Counted from the stretch's first letter, positions 43,748-52,586 are shown. The stretch: 64,000 bases of DNA from Phytohabitans maris (GCF_031085175.1 NZ_JAVHUY010000019.1:97416-161415); one strand, 5' to 3'. A program made the numbers and translations. Notes: a model not told the origin generated them from the sequence alone.

Positions 43748-43773
43748 AACACCGGTATGCGACCTTCCGCCCG
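43748..43773 (-). repeat. half copy of the dnaB-downstream palindrome
   Basis: AACACCGGTATGCGACCTT and the next seven bases equal the loop plus one arm of the element at 16743-16805, inverted, with one mismatch in 26. It lies 15 bases upstream of fdhD, in the divergent promoter region. No second arm is present. Confidence 0.6.
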
Positions 43774-44028
43774 GCGTCCCTGGACCGCCTCCTGGACCTC
43801 GCCTCGCACCCACAAGATCCACCAGATAGGCCCTAGGGTCTGCCCGGTGGGTCTCGCGGACGCGGGCGCCCAGTGCGGTCACCGCACCAGGCCGGCGGAG
43901 ACCTGCCAGAAAGACGCTACTCCCCAATTCGTGCCACCCGTCCGTCGACGGCCCATCGGCGGGCCGGCGGCCTCCGAAGCCCTCTACAGAAGCCGGCCTT
44001 CAAGCCGGGTCACGAGGGAGGAAACCCG

Positions 44029-45717
44029 ATGGGTTCGAGGAAAGGAACGGTGCGGCGGGTATCGGTCACCGCGACCGCGCTGACCGCTGGCCTCGCCGGG
44101 GCGGCGCTGGTGGCGGTGGCCACCGGCATGGTCTCGATCGGCACGTGGGTGCCGGGCAGCGGCGGTGACGACGCGCAGGCCGAGCTCGCCGGTTCGCGGA
44201 GCCGGGCCGGCGACGGGTACGGCGACCGGGGTGACCTCTTCGTCGTCACCCAGGACAACCGCCTGTACCGGTTCGACAACCTGGGCAGCGGCCGGCAGGA
44301 GCTGAGCGTGGCCGTCACCGGACTGGCCGCCGGCGAAAAGCTCGTGGGCATCGACACGCGCCCCGCCAACGGCCAGCTGTACGCGGTGGGCAGCACCGGC
44401 CGCCTGTACGTGGTCGACCCGGCCACCGGTGCCGCGGCGCCGGTCGGCACGGCGTTCGCGCTCTCCGGCAAGCGGTTCGGCGTCGACTTCAACCCGACCG
44501 TCGACCGGCTCCGCGTCATCAGCGACACCGGGCAAAACCTGCGGATCGACCCCACCACCGGGGCCGTGGCCGGCACCGACACGACGCTCAACCGCAAGGG
44601 CGTGACCGCGGCGGCGTACACGAACAGCGTGGCGGGCGCGACCTCCACCGCGCTGTACGACATCGACAGCAACAAGGACGTCCTGGTGCTCCAGGGCACC
44701 AAGCCCGGCGTGACGCCGCCGGTCTCCCCCAACACCGGCCAACTCTTCCCGGTCGGCCGCCTCGGCGTCGACGTGCTGGGGCTCGACGGCTTCGACATCG
44801 CGGGCGCGGTGAAGGGTGACAGGTTCGACGAGGGCGACTACACGGCGCTGGCCGCCGTGCGGGTCAAGGGCGACGGCGACACCGGCCGCCTGGTCCGCGT
44901 CGACCTGCGCACCGGCAAGGCGAGCGCCCGGGGCAAGCTGCCCAAGGGCGTCGTGGGCATCACCGTCTCGGCCGGTGGCCCGACCACCGTGTACGCCACG
45001 ACGGCCCGCAACGACCTGGTCCGCTTCGACCGCGACTCGCTGCGGATCCGCTCGCAGCAGCCCATCACCGGCCTCGCTCCGGGCGAAAAGGTGCTCGGCA
45101 TCGACGTGCGCCCGGCCAACGGCCAGCTCTACGCGCTCGGCAGCACCAACCAGATCTACACGGTCAACCCGCGTACGGCCGCCGCGACCGCGGTGGGCAC
45201 GCCGTTCAGCCCGGCCGTCTACGGCAGCGCGGTCGGCTTCGACGTCAACCCGACCGTCGACCGGCTCCGCGTGGTCACCTCGTCCGGGCAAAACCTGCGC
45301 ATCGTCCCCGACACCGGGGCGGTCGCGGGTGTGGACAAGCCGCTCGCGTACGCCGCCGACGACCGCAACGCCAAGGCGAAGGCCAAGGTGGCGCACGCCG
45401 GCTACACCAACAGCTTCGCTGGCGCGACGGCCACGACGCTGTACGACATCGACACCGGCATCGACGTGCTGGCCGTGCAGGCCCCGCCAAACGACGGCGT
45501 GCTGCGTACGACCGGCAAGCTCACGCTCAACGTCGACTCGGCCGGCGGCTTCGACATCGCCGCCGACGGTGAGGCGATCGCCGCGCTCTCCCGCTCCGGC
45601 GGCAGCCGCATCTACGCGATCGACCTGCGCTCCGGCAAGGCCCGACTGATCGGCAAGCTGGGTCGGGGCAGCATCCTGACCGGCCTCGCGGTCGCTCCGC
45701 GCGGCGTACTGGCATAA
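44029..45717 (+). CDS. exported protein with two DUF4394 domains
   Basis: 562 residues. An N-terminal signal/anchor (TALTAGLAGAALVAVATGM) precedes two homologous ~240-residue DUF4394 domains. Each has the series GEKLVGIDTRPANGQLYAVGS / GEKVLGIDVRPANGQLYALGS, NPTVDRLRV, GQNLRI, YTNS, TTLYDID and GGFDI. This is an internal duplication of a beta-propeller-like unit. The ATG at 44029 has GGGAGGA six bases upstream. Function unknown; extracellular structural or ligand-binding role is a guess. A terminator follows. Confidence 0.88.
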   Translation: MGSRKGTVRRVSVTATALTAGLAGAALVAVATGMVSIGTWVPGSGGDDAQAELAGSRSRAGDGYGDRGDLFVVTQDNRLYRFDNLGSGRQELSVAVTGLAAGEKLVGIDTRPANGQLYAVGSTGRLYVVDPATGAAAPVGTAFALSGKRFGVDFNPTVDRLRVISDTGQNLRIDPTTGAVAGTDTTLNRKGVTAAAYTNSVAGATSTALYDIDSNKDVLVLQGTKPGVTPPVSPNTGQLFPVGRLGVDVLGLDGFDIAGAVKGDRFDEGDYTALAAVRVKGDGDTGRLVRVDLRTGKASARGKLPKGVVGITVSAGGPTTVYATTARNDLVRFDRDSLRIRSQQPITGLAPGEKVLGIDVRPANGQLYALGSTNQIYTVNPRTAAATAVGTPFSPAVYGSAVGFDVNPTVDRLRVVTSSGQNLRIVPDTGAVAGVDKPLAYAADDRNAKAKAKVAHAGYTNSFAGATATTLYDIDTGIDVLAVQAPPNDGVLRTTGKLTLNVDSAGGFDIAADGEAIAALSRSGGSRIYAIDLRSGKARLIGKLGRGSILTGLAVAPRGVLA

Positions 45718-45727
45718 CTCGCACAGA

Positions 45728-45761
45728 CCGCCCCGGTCCTATCGTGGGAGGGCCGGGGCGG
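45728..45761 (+). terminator. terminator after the DUF4394 gene
   Basis: Thirteen-base arms 45728-45740 and 45749-45761 (CCGCCCCGG core) with one imperfect pair, eight-base loop, ten bases after the stop codon and just before the convergent gene remnant. Confidence 0.75.
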
Positions 45762-45776
45762 GTGCGTGTGTGGGGC

Positions 45777-46085
45777 TCAGTAGTCGGGCCAGAACTCGCC
45801 CCACACCTCGACCGCCGGGATCGGGTCCCAGGGGTACACGGTGGAGCGGCACTCGGCCGTAGACATGCGGAAGTAGTCCATCTCCTCAGCGAAGCCGCGG
45901 ACGGTACTGCCGTCGGAGCAGCGCGCCACCGCCTGGTGCAGCCCGTGCATCCTGGTGCAGTAGGTCTGCGAGGCGTACGTGAAGCCCTGGTGCTCGTACG
46001 TGTAGAGGTAGCAGCCCTCGGGTGGGGTGGTCGTGAAGTAGGGGTCCGCCCGGGCGCGGTCAATGGTCGGGTTTCGCGCCGGGCG
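45777..46085 (-). pseudogene. 5'-truncated remnant of a Cys-containing protein
   Basis: An open frame with strong actinomycete codon bias encodes about 96 residues, reading DPYFTTTPPEGCYLYTYEH at its beginning, with four cysteines and the end VEVWGEFWPDY. A TAG lies upstream and no ATG, GTG or TTG occurs before an internal ATG well inside the conserved-looking part, so the original start and any signal peptide seem lost. mobA begins only 35 bases beyond it on the other strand. An ATT codon at 46062-46064 is the only near-start. I do not recognise the family. Confidence 0.45.
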
Positions 46086-46120
46086 CTACATCAGGCGTGC
46101 CGCCGGCTACGGTCTGAGGT

Positions 46121-46711
46121 GTGTCGGGACTAGCGGCGATCGTGCTGGCCGGCGGTGCTGGGCGCCGCCTCGGCGGACCCAGCAAGCCCGCGCTGCCGGT
46201 CGCCGGCCACAGCATGCTCGACCGCGTGCTCGGTGCGGTGCGAGACGCGGCACCGGTCGTCGTGGTCGGGAGCCTGCCGGTGCCCGCGGGAGTCCTCAGC
46301 ACGGTCGAAGACCCGCCCGGCTCCGGCCCGGTCGCCGCGACCGCCGCCGGGTTCGCCCTCCTCCCCCGCGACGTGACCGAGGTCGCCCTTCTCGCCGCCG
46401 ACCTGCCCTTGCTGACGCCAGCCGCGATCACCCACCTCCGGCACCAACTGGAGGCGTCTACAGTGGACGGCGCGCTCTACGTCGACGTCGACGGCCGCCG
46501 CCAGTTCCTCTGCGGGGTCTGGCGCGCCGCTGCCCTGCGTTCGGCGCTGCACCGCCTCGCCGCCGGGCGCGGCTTGCCGGGTGCTTCGATGCGGGCGCTG
46601 CTGGCAGAGGTGGAGGTGCGCGAGGTCGCCTGGACGGAGCCCGGCCCGCCACCCTGGTTCGACTGCGACACCGACGACGACCTGCGGCAAGCGGAGGAGT
46701 GGGCCCGATGA
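46121..46711 (+). CDS. mobA: molybdenum cofactor guanylyltransferase (MobA-like)
   Basis: 196 residues of the nucleotidyltransferase fold. VLAGGAGRRLGGPSKPALPV is the GTP-binding signature, and LLAADLPLL holds the metal-binding acid. MobA attaches GMP to make the bis-guanine-dinucleotide cofactor used by the DMSO-reductase/formate-dehydrogenase family. Start GTG. It overlaps the next small gene by four bases (ATGA). Confidence 0.92.
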   Translation: MSGLAAIVLAGGAGRRLGGPSKPALPVAGHSMLDRVLGAVRDAAPVVVVGSLPVPAGVLSTVEDPPGSGPVAATAAGFALLPRDVTEVALLAADLPLLTPAAITHLRHQLEASTVDGALYVDVDGRRQFLCGVWRAAALRSALHRLAAGRGLPGASMRALLAEVEVREVAWTEPGPPPWFDCDTDDDLRQAEEWAR

Positions 46712-46941
46712 CCCTGGACGAGTGGACCGCGGCGGCCTGCGCCGAGCTTGGTCTGGATCCGGCCGACGCCAACACCAAGCTGGTGCTCGACCTCGCCCGC
46801 GACGTCGCGCACAACGTGGTGCGGCCGGCCGCGCCCGTCTCCGCGTACCTGCTGGGAGTGGCCGTGGGACGCGGCGCCGACCCGGCCGATGCCGCCGCGC
46901 GCCTGACCGCCCTGGCCGAGCGCGCCGGCGAGGGCCGGTGA
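46708..46941 (+). CDS. DUF6457 small protein, MobA partner
   Basis: 77 residues, MTLDEWTAAACAELGLDP to ERAGEGR, mostly helical. It matches the DUF6457 type of protein that follows or is fused to MobA in actinomycetes, so a role in cofactor nucleotide attachment or transfer is inferred. The ATG overlaps the mobA stop. Its stop codon lies inside the following hairpin. Confidence 0.82.
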   Translation: MTLDEWTAAACAELGLDPADANTKLVLDLARDVAHNVVRPAAPVSAYLLGVAVGRGADPADAAARLTALAERAGEGR

Positions 46942-46991
46942 TCGAAGCTCCCCTCAAGTCGTTCTAGCGACGTGGCGGGAGCTTTGATCAC
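46938..46991. terminator. bidirectional hairpin between convergent genes (family member 1)
   Basis: Arms 46938-46952 and 46977-46991 (GTGATCGAAGCTCCC type) pair with one wobble; an inner AGTCG/CGACG stem lies between them. The hairpin contains the stop codons of both convergent genes. Its sequence closely matches 50444-50497. Confidence 0.8.
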
Positions 46992-49258
46992 AGAGCAGGT
47001 TCCAGGCGGATGACGATCTGCTTTGACGTCGGGGTGTTGGAGCCCTCGGCCGTGGAGTCGAGCGGGACCAGCACGTTCGCCTCGGGGAAGTACGCGGCGG
47101 CGCAGCCGCGGGCGGTGGGATAGGCGACCGCGCGGAAGGACTTCGCCCGGCGCTCCACGCCATCGGTCCACTCGGAGACCAGGTCGACCATGTCGCCGTC
47201 GGCCATGCCCAGCGCGGCCAGGTCATCCGGGTTGACGAAGACCACGCGCCGGCCCGCGTGCACGCCGCGGTAGCGGTCGTCCAGGCCGTAGATCGTGGTG
47301 TTGTACTGGTCGTGGCTGCGTACGGTCTGCAGCAGCAGCCGACCCTCCGGCACCCGGATCACCGAGAGCGGCCCGGCCGTGAAGTGTGCCTTGCCGCTCG
47401 GCGTCGGAAACTCCAGCCGGTCGCGGGGCGGGTGCGGCAGCGTGAAGCCGGCCGGATCGCCGACCTTCGCCTCGAAGTCGTCGAAGCCGGGCACCACCGC
47501 CGCGATCACCTCGCGGATCCTGCGGTAGTCGGCCTCGTACTCGCCCCACGGCACCGGCGATTCGGGCATCAGCGCGCGGGCCAGGCGGCTGACGATCGCG
47601 ACCTCGGAGAGCAGGTCGGGCGAGGCGGGTGCCAGCCGGCCACGCGAGGCGTGCACCGACGACATCGAGTCTTCGACCGTCACGAACTGCTCGCCGGACT
47701 CCTGCCGATCGCGCTCGGTGCGGCCCAGGCAGGGCAGGATCAGGCTGGTCGTGCCGGGCACCACGTGTGAGCGGTTGAGCTTCGTCGACACGTGTACCGT
47801 CAGCGCGCACGAGCGCAGCGCCGCCTCGGTCACCGCCGTGTCGGGCGTGGCCGCCGCGAAGTTGCCGCCCAGCGCCATAAACACCCGCACCCGGCCGTCG
47901 CGCATCGCGCGGAGGGCATCCACCGTGTCGTACCCGCGGCGGGTCGGCATGGGCACGCCGAGCAGGTCGCCGGCGGCGGCCGACCACGGCGGCGGCTCGT
48001 GCCAGATGCCCATCGTGCGGTCACCCTGCACATTGGAGTGACCGCGCACCGGGCAGAGGCCGGCGCCCGGCTTGCCGAGCATGCCGCGCAGCAGTTGCAC
48101 GTCGACGATCTCGCGGATGGTGGCGACCGACTCGCGCTGCTGGGTCAGCCCCATCGCCCAACAGACGATCGTCGCCTCCGACGACGCGAACATCCGGGCC
48201 GCCGCCCCGATCTCGTCGCGGGACAGGCCGGTCGCCGCCGCCACGTCGTCCCAGTCGAGGGTACGCAGAGCGGCGGTGTATGCGTCGAACCCGGTCGTGT
48301 ACCGGTCTACAAAGGACTGATCCACCGCGGCCCACTCGACCAGCAGCGCGGCGATCGCGCGGAAGAGCGCCTGGTCGCCGCCGACCTTGATCTGCAGGAA
48401 CCGGTCGGCCAGCGGCGTGCCCTTGCCCACGAGGCCGCGCGGCTTTTGCGGGTTGCGGAAGTTGATGAGTCCGGCCTCGGGCATCGGGTTGACGACCAGT
48501 ATCTTTGCGCCCCGGCGCTTTGCCTCTTCGAGCGCGATGAGCATGCGCGGGTGGTTGGTGCCGGGGTTTTGCCCCACGACGACGATCAGCTCGGCACGGT
48601 GGATGTCGTCGAGCGTCACCGAGCCCTTGCCGATGCCGATCGTGCCGGCGAGGGCGACGCCGGACGACTCGTGGCACATGTTGGAGCAGTCGGGCATGTT
48701 GTTGGTGCCGTACGCCCGGGCGAGCAGCTGGTACAGGAACGCCGCCTCGTTGGAGGTGCGGCCGGAGGTGTAGAAGACCGCCTCGTCCGGCTCGGCCCCG
48801 CTCAGGTGGGTGGCGGTCAGCGCGAACGCCTCGTCCCACGAGATGGGCACGTAGTGGTCGGAGCCGGGGCGCCGCACCACCGGCGTGGTGAGCCGGCCCT
48901 GCTGTCCCAACCAGTGGTCGGACCGCTCGGCCAGCTCCGAGATCGGGTGCGCGGCGAAGAACTCGGGCGTGATCCGCCTCAGCGTGGCCTCTTCGGCGAC
49001 CGCCTTGGCACCGTTTTCGCAGAACTCCGTGTGCGAGCGTGCACCCGGCCCCGGCTCGGGCCAGGCACAGCCCGGACAGTCGAAGCCGCCTGGCTGGTTG
49101 ACGCGCAGCAGCGTGAGCGCGGTGCGCCGGACACCCATCTGGGCCAGCCCCGCGCCCAGCGCGTGCGTGACGCCCGGCAGCCCGGCCGCCGTACGTTTCG
49201 GCGTCTCGATCCGCAGGTCGCGGTCACCCGCATCGTCGTGCGGCGCCCCTTTCGCCAT
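46988..49258 (-). CDS. FdhF/YdeP-family molybdopterin oxidoreductase
   Basis: 756 residues of the DMSO-reductase superfamily. N-terminal GGFDCPGCAWPEP and FCENGAKAVAEEAT are hallmarks of the YdeP branch. NMCHESSGVALAGTIGIGKG and VVGQNPGTNHPRML form the cofactor-binding core, and QTVRSHDQYNTTIYGLDDR the C-terminal cap. No Tat signal is seen, so it is cytoplasmic. YdeP has been linked to acid resistance in E. coli; its substrate is unsettled. It needs the mobA and fdhD products nearby. The start ATG gives MAKGAPHDDAGDRD. Confidence 0.92.
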   Translation of the reverse strand: MAKGAPHDDAGDRDLRIETPKRTAAGLPGVTHALGAGLAQMGVRRTALTLLRVNQPGGFDCPGCAWPEPGPGARSHTEFCENGAKAVAEEATLRRITPEFFAAHPISELAERSDHWLGQQGRLTTPVVRRPGSDHYVPISWDEAFALTATHLSGAEPDEAVFYTSGRTSNEAAFLYQLLARAYGTNNMPDCSNMCHESSGVALAGTIGIGKGSVTLDDIHRAELIVVVGQNPGTNHPRMLIALEEAKRRGAKILVVNPMPEAGLINFRNPQKPRGLVGKGTPLADRFLQIKVGGDQALFRAIAALLVEWAAVDQSFVDRYTTGFDAYTAALRTLDWDDVAAATGLSRDEIGAAARMFASSEATIVCWAMGLTQQRESVATIREIVDVQLLRGMLGKPGAGLCPVRGHSNVQGDRTMGIWHEPPPWSAAAGDLLGVPMPTRRGYDTVDALRAMRDGRVRVFMALGGNFAAATPDTAVTEAALRSCALTVHVSTKLNRSHVVPGTTSLILPCLGRTERDRQESGEQFVTVEDSMSSVHASRGRLAPASPDLLSEVAIVSRLARALMPESPVPWGEYEADYRRIREVIAAVVPGFDDFEAKVGDPAGFTLPHPPRDRLEFPTPSGKAHFTAGPLSVIRVPEGRLLLQTVRSHDQYNTTIYGLDDRYRGVHAGRRVVFVNPDDLAALGMADGDMVDLVSEWTDGVERRAKSFRAVAYPTARGCAAAYFPEANVLVPLDSTAEGSNTPTSKQIVIRLEPAL

Positions 49259-49350
49259 AGCTGCACAATAACTCCGTACCCGATGGATGACCGGTGGCGA
49301 GTTCGTGCCCCGACCGCTCGGTAGGGTGTGGCTGACGGACGGAGGCGATC

Positions 49351-50430
49351 ATGACCGAGGACCAGGGCAGAGCCGGCGTAGGCGGCGAGCAGTCCCAGGA
49401 GACCATCCTGCTCGACGAGCCGACGACGGCCGACCTGCGCTCCAAGGTGACCGAGGCGTGGCGGGAGTTTGCCGCGGCGCTGGCGGCCATGCTCGCCAAG
49501 CTGCCCGCCGGTGCCAACGTGGAGCTGACCCTCGACCCGACCGCGTCCGGCACCGGCGACGCCGTGTACTCGGTAAACCTCTCCGTGGGCGACGAAGGCC
49601 AGATCAACGCGCTGGCGGTGGGCAACGCGAGCCTCCCGGCCGGATACCGGATGGACCGTGCGGCGGTCGCCGACCTCGTGGCGCTCGGGTGGTCGCCACC
49701 CGGCGTGGTCGAAGGCTCGGGCGAGCAGTTCGGCCTCCGGTCGAGCACCGCCGAGACCGGCCGCCTCGCCACCACGATCTCCCGGACCCTGCGCGACGTG
49801 TACGGCGCACCGCACCCCGCGTTCCTCGTCTACCTCGTGCACGACGCCGAGGACGAGCCGCTGCCGGTCGAACCGCTCGGCACCGCGCGCCCCGAGGCCC
49901 TGCTCGACGAAGACGAGGCCGAGCTTGCCGAGCGGGTGGTCCGCGGCGCCGAGTCCGAAGAGCTGATCGCGCTCGACGAGCAGGTACGCATGGTCGTGGC
50001 CGCGATGATGAAGAGCGCGCCCGACCAGCTCCAGGTCGACTCCGACGGCGACATCGGCATCCGCGCCGGCTCGGCGATGGTGTTCGTCCGGGTCCGCGAC
50101 AATCCGCCGCTGGTCGACGTCTTCTCGCCGGTGCTCACCGAGGTGGAGCCGACCGAGCAGCTCTACGTCAAGCTCTCCGAGCTCACCAACCGCATGCCGA
50201 TCGGCCGGCTCTACTGCACCAACGACACGGTGTGGGCGTCGATCCCGGTGTTCGGCCGCAACTTCCAGGCCACCCACCTGATGCTCGCCGTCCAGGTGAT
50301 GACCGGCCTCGCCGACGAGCTGGACGACCGGCTGCACGGCGAGTTTGGCGGCAAGCGCTTCTTCGGCGAGGGCGACAAGCCCACCCACCGCGGCCCGGAC
50401 GACGACCACCGCACCGGCATGTACCTCTAG
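49351..50430 (+). CDS. YbjN/CesT-like chaperone-domain protein
   Basis: 359 residues, acidic, without signal or membrane segments. The C-terminal ~150 residues (DQLQVDSDGDIGIRAGSAMVFVRV to FGRNFQATHLMLAV) resemble the YbjN and type III secretion chaperone fold, called TY-Chap in actinobacterial annotations. The N-terminal ~180 residues form another alpha/beta domain. Actinomycete members are common, of unknown function. It is divergent from the YdeP gene. Confidence 0.75.
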   Translation: MTEDQGRAGVGGEQSQETILLDEPTTADLRSKVTEAWREFAAALAAMLAKLPAGANVELTLDPTASGTGDAVYSVNLSVGDEGQINALAVGNASLPAGYRMDRAAVADLVALGWSPPGVVEGSGEQFGLRSSTAETGRLATTISRTLRDVYGAPHPAFLVYLVHDAEDEPLPVEPLGTARPEALLDEDEAELAERVVRGAESEELIALDEQVRMVVAAMMKSAPDQLQVDSDGDIGIRAGSAMVFVRVRDNPPLVDVFSPVLTEVEPTEQLYVKLSELTNRMPIGRLYCTNDTVWASIPVFGRNFQATHLMLAVQVMTGLADELDDRLHGEFGGKRFFGEGDKPTHRGPDDDHRTGMYL

Positions 50431-50443
50431 AGCCCCCACGTCC

Positions 50444-50497
50444 GTGATCGAAGCTCCCGTCAAGTCGCTAGAGCGACTTCAAAGGAGCTTCGATCAC
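50444..50497. terminator. bidirectional hairpin between convergent genes (family member 2)
   Basis: Perfect outer arms GTGATCGAAGCTCC (50444-50457) and GGAGCTTCGATCAC (50484-50497), and a perfect inner stem AAGTCGC/GCGACTT with TAGA loop (50462-50479). The right arm contains the stop codon of the small gene on the minus strand. Same family as 46938-46991. Confidence 0.85.
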
Positions 50498-50646
50498 AGC
50501 CCGTCTGCCCGAAAGCGCTTCTCCCGGCGGCAGCGGTCGTCGCCCTCGGGCTCGGGGGCGCGGTCGCGCGCCGAGCGGGCCGGAAGGTGCGTGACCGTCC
50601 ATCCGAGACGGTGGTCGGTGGGGTCGATTCCCAGTGGTGCTGCCAT
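50494..50646 (-). CDS. small protein of 50 residues
   Basis: Reads MAAPLGIDPTDHRLGWTVTH in its first 20 residues, then LPARSARDRAPEPEG and a basic end with one Cys. Third positions are almost all G/C and GGAG lies six bases before the ATG, which starts two bases after the beta-propeller gene stop. Both signs support a real translated gene coupled to its upstream neighbour. No signal or helix; no family recognised. Confidence 0.6.
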   Translation of the reverse strand: MAAPLGIDPTDHRLGWTVTHLPARSARDRAPEPEGDDRCRREKRFRADGL

Positions 50647-50648
50647 CA

Positions 50649-52586
50649 CTAACTCCAACTGAGCCAGGCTTGAGTGTCCAAGGTGGACATGTTGGTCGCC
50701 ATGAGTCCGCTGTCCGAGACGGTCCAGAGGTCGTCGCCGATGACCAGGGAACGGCGGATCAGGCCGACGCCGGGCTGGCCGACCTTGGATTCGTGCGAGA
50801 TCGTGCCGACCTCGGAGATCGCCGTATCACCGATGCGCAGCACCAGCGCGCCGTTGCCGCCCCGGTCCCGTTCCCACACCGACAGCGGCATCACCAGCAG
50901 CCGGTCTTCGGGCCAGTAGAGGAACGCGTGCGGGTCGTACTCGGCTTCCGAGTGGGCCGACTTGACGTGGTGCTGGGCGAGGCGGGCCGGACTGTCGAGA
51001 TTGGACACGTCGAAGAGCGAGACCTGGGTGCCCTGTGTACGGCCCCGCTCCGAGGCCTCCTGGCCGACGCCGATCACGCGTCCCGGCTCGGCCGGATGCA
51101 GGTACGCGGAGTAGCCCGTGATCTTCAGCTCGCCCGCCACCCGTGGCTTGGCCGGGTTGGCGAGGTCCACTGTATACAGTGGGTCGGTCTGGCGGAACGT
51201 CACCACGTAACCGGTGGTGCCGGCGAAGCGTACGGCGTAGATGCGCTCGCCCTTGCCCAGCCCGGCAACCTTGCCGACCTCCGGCATCGAGTCGCCGGCC
51301 AGCCGCAGCACGTACACGGTGGAGCTGGACTTCGGCGCTTCGCCCCAGGTGCGGCCGCTGGTGGTGGCCACGCGCAGGTGACCGTCCCATTCGGACATCG
51401 CGTACTGGTTGATCAGCCAGCCGCGCACCGAGCCGGAGCCGACGTACGCCGGGCGGCCGGGCCGCGAGATGTCGAAGCGGTAGATCTCGGTGACCTCGTC
51501 CTCCGGCTTGGGCTCACCGTTGGTCCGCTCCAGCCAGCCCATGACGCGCCACCGCTGGTCGTTGGCGACGTAGAGGCTGGAGCCGTTGCTGTAGACGGTG
51601 TCGCCGTCGGCCACCACACCGACCGGGTCGCCGTCGCCGAGGCCGTCCGCGCCGAGTGTGAAGCTGAGCACCGTGACCATCGAAGTGCCCGAGTACGTGG
51701 CCGGGCGCGAGTAGCGCTCGCAGCCGAGCACCCCCTTGGCGGTGGTGCCGCCGGTGGTGACCGCGTAGCGCGGAAACCAGTCTTCGGCCGTCGCCTTGTC
51801 GATGACCCGCTTGTTGGCGGCCACCTGCTGCTTTTCGGTGCCGTGCTCGCGGTACGGGAAGTCGAGGCGCGGCGACGAGCGCACCACTACACGGGCGGTG
51901 TCGCCGACCTGCCGCGCGTCGACAAGCTCGCCGTCCACCTCGTACTCGCTGATCTTCTTCGGCGCCCCGGAGATGTCCAGGAGCATGAGCCGCGCGCTGG
52001 CCAAGCCGGCCGGGCGGGCGAAGTCTTTGGCGGTGTGCCAGCCGCCGCGGACCAGCACCAGTGCGCGGTCGCCGTGCAGCAGCAGGCTGCCCTCACCCCA
52101 GCGGACCGGATCGTCGCCGTCCGTGGCCAGGTCGAGCTCGCCGGTCAGCTTGCGGGAGGCGGCGTCGACCACGCGCACGGTGCCCTGCTGGACCGTCACG
52201 ATCCGCCGGCCGTCGGTCTTGACCAGGTCCGGCTCGTCGACGCCGGCCTCATGCGTGTTGGTACCCGAGTAGCTGGGCGCCTTTTCCCGAGAGCTGGAGC
52301 CGGCGGCCGAGTCCTCCGCGGCACCCGCCGCTGCCCGCGCACCGCCGGCGAGGGGGATCGCGCCGCCGCCGAAGCCGTACGGCCCCACGTACTCCTTGGC
52401 GGCGTTCTTCATCAGCGCCAGCCCGTTGGCGCACGAGTCGAACGCGACGAGCCGGAACTGCCCGGCCGGCACGCCGGGGTCGTGCGGGGCGGGCGGGCTC
52501 GGCGGCTCCGGTGTGGAGGTACACCCGGCGAGAGCGACCAGCAGGGCGAGCGGCACGCCCGCGGCGACCGCGAGTCTCGGTGTCAT
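50649..52586 (-). CDS. beta-propeller-domain lipoprotein
   Basis: 645 residues. The N-terminus is a lipoprotein signal with lipobox LVALAGC (Cys22), so it is anchored outside the membrane. After a Ser/Ala linker the family signature SGTNTHEAGVDEPDLVKTDG opens a long beta-propeller domain (GTVRVVDAASRKLTGEL, YRFDISRPGRPAYVGSGSV, LYTVDLANPAKPRVAGELK). Homologues are known in archaea, firmicutes and actinobacteria; their role is unknown. A 50-residue gene follows at once. Confidence 0.9.
   Translation of the reverse strand: MTPRLAVAAGVPLALLVALAGCTSTPEPPSPPAPHDPGVPAGQFRLVAFDSCANGLALMKNAAKEYVGPYGFGGGAIPLAGGARAAAGAAEDSAAGSSSREKAPSYSGTNTHEAGVDEPDLVKTDGRRIVTVQQGTVRVVDAASRKLTGELDLATDGDDPVRWGEGSLLLHGDRALVLVRGGWHTAKDFARPAGLASARLMLLDISGAPKKISEYEVDGELVDARQVGDTARVVVRSSPRLDFPYREHGTEKQQVAANKRVIDKATAEDWFPRYAVTTGGTTAKGVLGCERYSRPATYSGTSMVTVLSFTLGADGLGDGDPVGVVADGDTVYSNGSSLYVANDQRWRVMGWLERTNGEPKPEDEVTEIYRFDISRPGRPAYVGSGSVRGWLINQYAMSEWDGHLRVATTSGRTWGEAPKSSSTVYVLRLAGDSMPEVGKVAGLGKGERIYAVRFAGTTGYVVTFRQTDPLYTVDLANPAKPRVAGELKITGYSAYLHPAEPGRVIGVGQEASERGRTQGTQVSLFDVSNLDSPARLAQHHVKSAHSEAEYDPHAFLYWPEDRLLVMPLSVWERDRGGNGALVLRIGDTAISEVGTISHESKVGQPGVGLIRRSLVIGDDLWTVSDSGLMATNMSTLDTQAWLSWS

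Noticed and set aside
46063..46707. Upstream part of a 292-residue frame ending at 46941
   Set aside because: Only its last 77 codons (from 46708) are coding; the earlier part is a shadow of mobA.
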